Source: Actinomycetota bacterium (GTDB lineage: Bacteria; Cyanobacteriota; Vampirovibrionia; Obscuribacterales; Obscuribacteraceae). Taken from it: a DNA stretch of 10,931 bases. Where the stretch lies: positions 1 through 10,931 of the forward strand of contig CAJCIF010000466.1 of assembly GCA_903970355.1 (NCBI GenBank), written 5' to 3'. Shown here piece by piece: positions 7,256-10,931 of the stretch; position 1 is the first letter of the stretch, and every line of letters begins with the position of its first letter. The notes below the pieces were generated by a model, which saw nothing but the letters and a program-made list of their open reading frames with translations, had not been told where the DNA came from and did not search any database. The position numbers were made by a program, and so were the translations under genes.

Positions 7256-8482
7256 CTAGCGCGCCTTAAGTTCAGCCGGATTCGGTGGAAGAAGGAAAAG
7301 GTGATTTTCAGCCATTTCCTGCACAACTACATCAGGGTGTTCGAGTTCAATTTGGCTTGTGTTGAAATCATATTTTGGACTCCAATCAAAATAGGCGCGG
7401 CGAAAATGCTGAGACAAGAACGGCTGCATATAGCACATGAATGAATCACGAATGAAATAAGCACTGGGCAGATCTGAACGACAAACTTCGGTTGCAAACG
7501 GACGAATGAAATTGCGTGAAATGAATCTGTCTTTGCCAGCTGGCGGGTTTGAACTCAATTGCCATGCAAAGCCTTCTTGGGGACTATATTCCGTATAGCG
7601 ATCCGCTACGAAGTGTTGGATGGCGATTAGTTGCGCCAGATCACCTTCAAATTCAACATTGGGAATGCCTCTTAGATCATCGAATTTGAGTGGTTGAATA
7701 GCAGGAAAGTGGCTGTGTAGCTTGGTTGTAATTGCCTCATAAGCAATGAAGGCACCAAGCCTGTTCCAATGTGAATCTGTTTTGAAAAAGAGAGGACCTT
7801 GATTTTTTGCAGCGATTAATTGTTGTCGGAGATCAAGTGTCTCGACCAGTGTGTTCTTTTTGAGATACGTCATGAGTTGATCGCATCTGCTTTCTGAATC
7901 GACTGGTCGAAGAGACTCAGGCACATATTCCGGATAGACGCTCGCTTTATATGGTGCAATTACAAATAAAAATTGCATGTGGTGATTTGCTAACCATTGG
8001 CGCCGCTCTTCGAGATTGAGAGCCCATGCTTTTAGTTCTTGCTGTGTGAAGACTGGCGTATGACGGATCGTCTCAAGCCCGTTGTGACCCAGGAAATACA
8101 TCCATCCATTATCGCCTGGTGCAACAGACCATAACCATGAAACGTCAAAGCATTCGTACTTCAAGTAGGAAATGAACGAGATGAGATCGATTCGAAATGG
8201 AAATCGATCGTTATAGAACTTTTCGAACTGCTGGGAGAATGCTACTGCCTCAGTGGTTGACCAGTGCCAAGACGGAAGAGCGGCAACCAGGCGTTTTTCT
8301 TCCAGGATTATTGAATCGTGCTTGCCAATAGCATGTGCAACGAATATGGTCCCAAGGCCAACGATGGTTGATATGAACAGAATTACGATCAAAAGACTTT
8401 CGAGCGCGCAAAGCTTTGCAGGCCGAATAATAGCCTGCGTCTCAATGGGCTGACTTCGAATCATCTCAGGGGCTGAGTGCAT
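7256..8482 (-). CDS. AlgJ/AlgX-like SGNH-type polysaccharide O-acetyltransferase
   Basis: This is a membrane-anchored protein, 408 residues from ATG 8482, with one membrane helix at about 28-50 and a periplasmic catalytic domain. Family features of the AlgX/AlgJ acetyltransferases follow in order: FYNDRFPFRIDLI (89-101), APGDNGWMYF (121-130), FLFVIAPYKASVYPEYVP (171-188), KTDSHWNRLGAF (234-245) with the Asp236/His238 pair, and YFIRDSF (342-348) with the predicted nucleophile Ser347. Known members move acetyl groups onto exported polysaccharides, working with an MBOAT partner. No MBOAT gene lies in this window. The frame stays open to a GTG at 8521, but ATG 8482 or ATG 8464 is more plausible; none has a strong Shine-Dalgarno. 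The 117 bases before it, facing the ubiA-like stop, may hold its own promoter (a weak TAAAAT on the minus strand). It probably decorates the glycan made by the genes upstream. Confidence 0.78.
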   Translation of the reverse strand: MHSAPEMIRSQPIETQAIIRPAKLCALESLLIVILFISTIVGLGTIFVAHAIGKHDSIILEEKRLVAALPSWHWSTTEAVAFSQQFEKFYNDRFPFRIDLISFISYLKYECFDVSWLWSVAPGDNGWMYFLGHNGLETIRHTPVFTQQELKAWALNLEERRQWLANHHMQFLFVIAPYKASVYPEYVPESLRPVDSESRCDQLMTYLKKNTLVETLDLRQQLIAAKNQGPLFFKTDSHWNRLGAFIAYEAITTKLHSHFPAIQPLKFDDLRGIPNVEFEGDLAQLIAIQHFVADRYTEYSPQEGFAWQLSSNPPAGKDRFISRNFIRPFATEVCRSDLPSAYFIRDSFMCYMQPFLSQHFRRAYFDWSPKYDFNTSQIELEHPDVVVQEMAENHLFLLPPNPAELKAR

Positions 8483-8599
8483 GCAAAAATCGTTAAACGG
8501 ACGACACGGCCAACATAACACGAGCCGGATGTACTGTAGGTTTTATTGATTTTAGGCTTGTGATAAACTGGTGAAAATCTAGGCACCGAATGTGATGCA
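8483..8599 (-). other. Gap between ubiA-like and AlgJ-like genes, candidate weak promoter only
   Basis: In minus-strand reading a TAAAAT near 8546 follows a poor -35 (TTCACC, spacing 15). I see no hairpin with a T run, no small gene with a plausible start, and no repeat. This may be where the AlgJ-like gene gets its own transcript. Confidence 0.2.
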
Positions 8600-9568
8600 C
8601 TAATGCATAATCGATATTGAATCGAGCCAGCTAATTATGTGTTGGGCGCCGTCTGGAATGATTCTATAGAGAACGCCAATTGAGGTGAGGAGCCAGAGTA
8701 AGATGGTGACCTGGGTAGGGCGATCTCGTAAGAGTACTTCTTCCGGTGTGCCTGTGAGAACTTCCTGCATAGAGAGAATTTGATAGCGAACGATGCCGTA
8801 GAAAACAAACGGCACGGTAAGCATCATCCATTGTCCGTGATAGGACTGGAAGCTGTAAAAGATGTAGCACGTGAGCAGACCGGGTACGACAATACCTTGC
8901 ACTCGATCTATCAATTCGGTTGAATAATGATCGAGAACAGCACGATGTTGATTGGCCGATTGGGATAAGGTGCTGAGTTCATGCCGTCGCTTTTCGAGTG
9001 CCAGAAACAACGACCCGAAACTTGCGCACAAGAGGAACCAGCCGGAAGCAGGAGCTACTGCTGCAAGTCCACCTGCAACAGCACGAATCACAAAGCCCGA
9101 TGCTACTGTCATGACATCGATTAGAACGATGTGCTTCAAATAAAGCCCGTATGTAAGCATGATTGCTGTATAGACAAGTACGAAAAGCGCAACACTCGGT
9201 CTGATCGTCATTGCAATTGCGAACCCACCCACAACGAGAAATAAGGCGGTAGTGAGGGCCAGGGCAACGCTAATTTTGCCCGAGGCTATCGCGCGCTTGC
9301 TCTTGCGAGGGTGGATGCGATCTTGTTCACGGTCAAGCACATCGTTAAAGAGATAAATCGCGCTTGAGGTCATGCAGAAGGCGATTACACAAAGGAATGC
9401 GGCAAACACCGCCGATATATCAGACAGTTTGGCTGCAAATATAACAGGACCAAATATGATCAGATTTTTCGTCCATTGCCTCGGTCTGGCTGCGCTCAAT
9501 AGAGAAAGAGCCTTGTCCAGAAAGACAGGCGGGACTTTTTGTTCTTTTAGGGATACTTGCTCTTCCAT
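8600..9568 (-). CDS. UbiA-family prenyltransferase, decaprenyl-phosphate phosphoribosyltransferase-like
   Basis: This is a 322-residue integral membrane enzyme with about eight or nine membrane segments, the normal length for the family. RPRQWTKNLIIFGPVIFA (28-45) is the start typical of decaprenyl-phosphate phosphoribosyltransferases (Rv3806c type). The Asp-rich magnesium site is NDVLDREQDRIHPRKSKRAI (75-94). YGLYLKHIVLIDVMTVASGF (140-159) is followed by IRAVAGG, then ALEKRRHEL (190-198) and TGTPEEVLLRDRPTQVTILL (272-291) near the C-terminus, which again favours this branch over quinone-making UbiA. The known reaction moves phosphoribose from PRPP onto a polyprenyl phosphate, making the precursor of lipid-linked arabinose or ribose. 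The partner epimerase genes (DprE1/DprE2) are not in the window. It follows the metallothionein-like gene by 37 bases and the sugar-nucleotide gene before that, so all three are probably one operon. The exact lipid and sugar are inferred. Confidence 0.85.
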   Translation of the reverse strand: MEEQVSLKEQKVPPVFLDKALSLLSAARPRQWTKNLIIFGPVIFAAKLSDISAVFAAFLCVIAFCMTSSAIYLFNDVLDREQDRIHPRKSKRAIASGKISVALALTTALFLVVGGFAIAMTIRPSVALFVLVYTAIMLTYGLYLKHIVLIDVMTVASGFVIRAVAGGLAAVAPASGWFLLCASFGSLFLALEKRRHELSTLSQSANQHRAVLDHYSTELIDRVQGIVVPGLLTCYIFYSFQSYHGQWMMLTVPFVFYGIVRYQILSMQEVLTGTPEEVLLRDRPTQVTILLWLLTSIGVLYRIIPDGAQHIISWLDSISIMH

Positions 9569-9604
9569 TCAGTTCGTCAGTGACTCACCTTAATGAACAT
9601 TCCC

Positions 9605-9793
9605 CTAAGGCGAAGCATCAAACTGGGCTTGCGTCGGATGCTGGCAGTGTTCATGGCCACACGAGCATTCATAAGGGACCGTCTCATATTTCAGCGCTTC
9701 ATTTTTGCACAATTCGCTGCAATAACGAGTGTCCGAATCCGTCTTGCAAATGCAAGGCGCATAAGAGCATGGTATGACGCTGGGCTCAAGCAT
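9605..9793 (-). CDS. Small bacterial metallothionein-like protein (SmtA/BmtA type)
   Basis: This 62-residue protein has eight cysteines (9, 14, 16, 25, 29, 43, 45, 50) and three histidines (47, 49, 52) near the C-terminus. The order C-x4-C-x-C, then YCSELC (24-29), then CSCGHEHC (43-50) closely follows cyanobacterial SmtA as I recall it (EPCLC, YYCSEAC, CGHTGC). The known role of such proteins is to bind zinc or cadmium in Cys/His clusters in the cytoplasm. SmtA has no closing QHP tail like the one here. The frame stays open upstream to 9895, but that part lies inside the preceding gene. ATG 9793 starts 8 bases inside the end of the phosphomutase-domain gene (its stop is 9786-9788), so translation is probably coupled. 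No SmtB/ArsR regulator is seen nearby. Spacing of the cysteines makes a chance frame very unlikely. It could also be a zinc-ribbon protein of other function. Confidence 0.78.
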   Translation of the reverse strand: MLEPSVIPCSYAPCICKTDSDTRYCSELCKNEALKYETVPYECSCGHEHCQHPTQAQFDASP

Positions 9794-10931
9794 TTTGGAG
9801 ATATCTAACCAGCTGAGTATATTCGTTGAGATCGGAGGATGTGTGCTGCAGGTCCGTGCCATCAGCATAAACGTGGACAAGCGGTTCAACAGCATCGGGC
9901 AAAACCAGTATCCAGTGCTCTGGCCTTGTCTGTATTTTTACGCCATCGAGGAGCTCCATTGGTCGATCGTGGTGTTTTTCAACGAGCATTCTCATCACGC
10001 GGCCCTTTCTTTCCCACGGGCAGTGGACAGAATCCACTTGATAAATAAGTGGTGGCAATTCTGAAACTGCTTCATGCAGTGTGCGACCCTGGAACGTAAG
10101 GTGCTCCAGGACTTGCCCCAGAGCGAACATGGCGTCATAGCCGTTCTGGAATTCCGGGAAAATGAAGCAGCCGTTTGCGCTTCCTCCCAAGACCGCATCA
10201 TCAAGTCGAGCTGTCGTTGCGCCAATTTCTGTTTCGGAAGCTTTGCAGCGGACAACTTTGCAGTTGTAGCGGGCCGCAATGCGTTCAATTGAAGAGCTGG
10301 AATTGACGGGTACCACTATCGTTCGGCGCGGCTTGTCGCGCAAAATTATATCGGCGACCACTGCCAATAACAGTTCACCACGGATTATTTGACCGGTTTC
10401 GTCAACCAGTGTCATTTGTTCACCATTGCGACCGATCTGAATGCCCAACTCTGCATTGAGAGCCTTTACGACATCGGCGAGCTGTTTGCGCATGGCAATG
10501 CGCTCTTCTTGCCGGGGCGGCGTATTGCGAATTGATGAATTCAAAACGACCGTTTCAATGCCCACCTGACCGAGAAGATCCGGCAAAATTGCCCCTGATT
10601 CAGCCATGGCATAGTCTATAACCACACGTGGTGCACGAGTGGAAATCAATCCGGTTTTTGTTCTTCTTGTGTAATTGGATCCAGGCACGATACAAAATGG
10701 CACTAGATCTTCTTCGAATACTTGCCCTTTGACGTGCTTCAAGAATTCATCCATGTAATATTCACGAACACGGCTTGGGTAGCCAATATTACCGACATCG
10801 GCCGGTAGGCATCTTGGGAAATCTTCCTTGAAGAATGTCGTTTCGATTTTTCTTTCCATCGCTTTTGAAATTGCAATGCCCTGGTTGTCGAAAAATTCGA
10901 TCGTGACATTGTCCGGTTCGCGTTGCGATAC
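9786..10931 (-). CDS. Phosphomutase-like C-terminal half of a probable mannose-1-phosphate guanylyltransferase (5' truncated by window edge)
   Basis: The frame is open through the right edge, showing 381 residues (the ATG at 10859 is internal). IEFFDNQGIAISKAMERKIE, then FFKEDFPRC and YPSRVREYYMDEFL, match the linker and start of the alpha/beta/alpha domains in the cyanobacterial and actinobacterial enzymes of roughly 830 residues. These join an N-terminal NTP-transferase and a left-handed helix to a phosphoglucomutase-like half. Later landmarks are VVIDYAMAESGAILP, GRNGEQMTLVDETGQ, the sugar-binding loop GGSANGCFIFPEFQNGYDA, and DGVKIQ...WILVLPDAVEPLVHVYADG. The usual acidic metal loop is degenerate (GRNGEQ), so mutase activity looks lost and the half may be regulatory or structural. 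The nucleotidyltransferase half is outside the window, so mannose specificity is inferred. Compared with relatives, an extra stretch of about 20 residues (roughly KHVKG to LISTRAP) sits between the first two domains. It would supply a sugar nucleotide for the glycan genes downstream. Confidence 0.82.
   Translation of the reverse strand, partial: VSQREPDNVTIEFFDNQGIAISKAMERKIETTFFKEDFPRCLPADVGNIGYPSRVREYYMDEFLKHVKGQVFEEDLVPFCIVPGSNYTRRTKTGLISTRAPRVVIDYAMAESGAILPDLLGQVGIETVVLNSSIRNTPPRQEERIAMRKQLADVVKALNAELGIQIGRNGEQMTLVDETGQIIRGELLLAVVADIILRDKPRRTIVVPVNSSSSIERIAARYNCKVVRCKASETEIGATTARLDDAVLGGSANGCFIFPEFQNGYDAMFALGQVLEHLTFQGRTLHEAVSELPPLIYQVDSVHCPWERKGRVMRMLVEKHHDRPMELLDGVKIQTRPEHWILVLPDAVEPLVHVYADGTDLQHTSSDLNEYTQLVRYLQNA

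Noticed and set aside
9605..9895. Longer 96-residue version of the metallothionein-like frame
   Set aside because: Its first 34 residues lie inside the phosphomutase-domain gene on the same strand in another frame and have no family similarity. The cysteine motif starts only after the ATG at 9793.
9774..10064. 96-residue plus-strand frame (and overlapping ones at 9580-9808) opposite the metallothionein and phosphomutase genes
   Set aside because: They are antisense shadows of well-supported minus-strand genes and show no recognisable pattern.

Overview
The window is a gene-dense stretch of about 10.9 kb from a bacterial chromosome, with genes on both strands meeting tail to tail near base 7245. 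I see no rRNA, tRNA, IS element, CRISPR array or origin. A Tat-type lipoprotein, a cyanobacterial-style phosphomutase-domain sugar nucleotidyltransferase and a cyanobacterial-style metallothionein suggest an envelope-rich Gram-negative bacterium. A non-photosynthetic relative of Cyanobacteria (Vampirovibrionia/Melainabacteria type) would fit. This taxonomic guess is weak and is inference only.

Plus strand, 1-4712: a tight run of four genes. These are the C-terminal part of a prenyltransferase/squalene-cyclase-repeat protein (cut by the left edge), a DUF362 protein with a twin-arginine lipoprotein signal, and two tandem paralogous membrane proteins of the HTTM / vitamin K-dependent gamma-carboxylase (VKGC) type. 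Both paralogues keep residues that line up, from memory of human GGCX, with its active-site lysine and key histidines, and both keep the C-terminal luminal-type domain. This is the best candidate for an undescribed system: a membrane quinone-dependent oxygenase/carboxylase coupled to a terpenoid-fold protein and a DUF362 lipoprotein.

Plus strand, 4743-7232: a small DUF3806 protein, then a 468-residue protein whose C-terminus carries a JAMM/JAB metalloprotease signature (HTH, seven residues, SRDD). Two bases later comes a 178-residue protein of a widespread unnamed family. The pair looks like a toxin/effector with its immunity or partner protein, but that is inference.

Minus strand, 10931 down to 7256: a polysaccharide/glycolipid block. 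In transcription order it holds the C-terminal phosphomutase-like half of a probable mannose-1-phosphate guanylyltransferase (cut by the right edge, with a degenerate metal loop), a 62-residue cysteine-rich metallothionein-like gene overlapping its stop codon, a UbiA-family decaprenyl-phosphate phosphoribosyltransferase-like enzyme, and an AlgJ/AlgX-like membrane-anchored SGNH-type acetyltransferase. The sugar-nucleotide, polyprenyl-sugar and O-acetylation genes plausibly serve one surface glycan. The metallothionein is an unexpected passenger.
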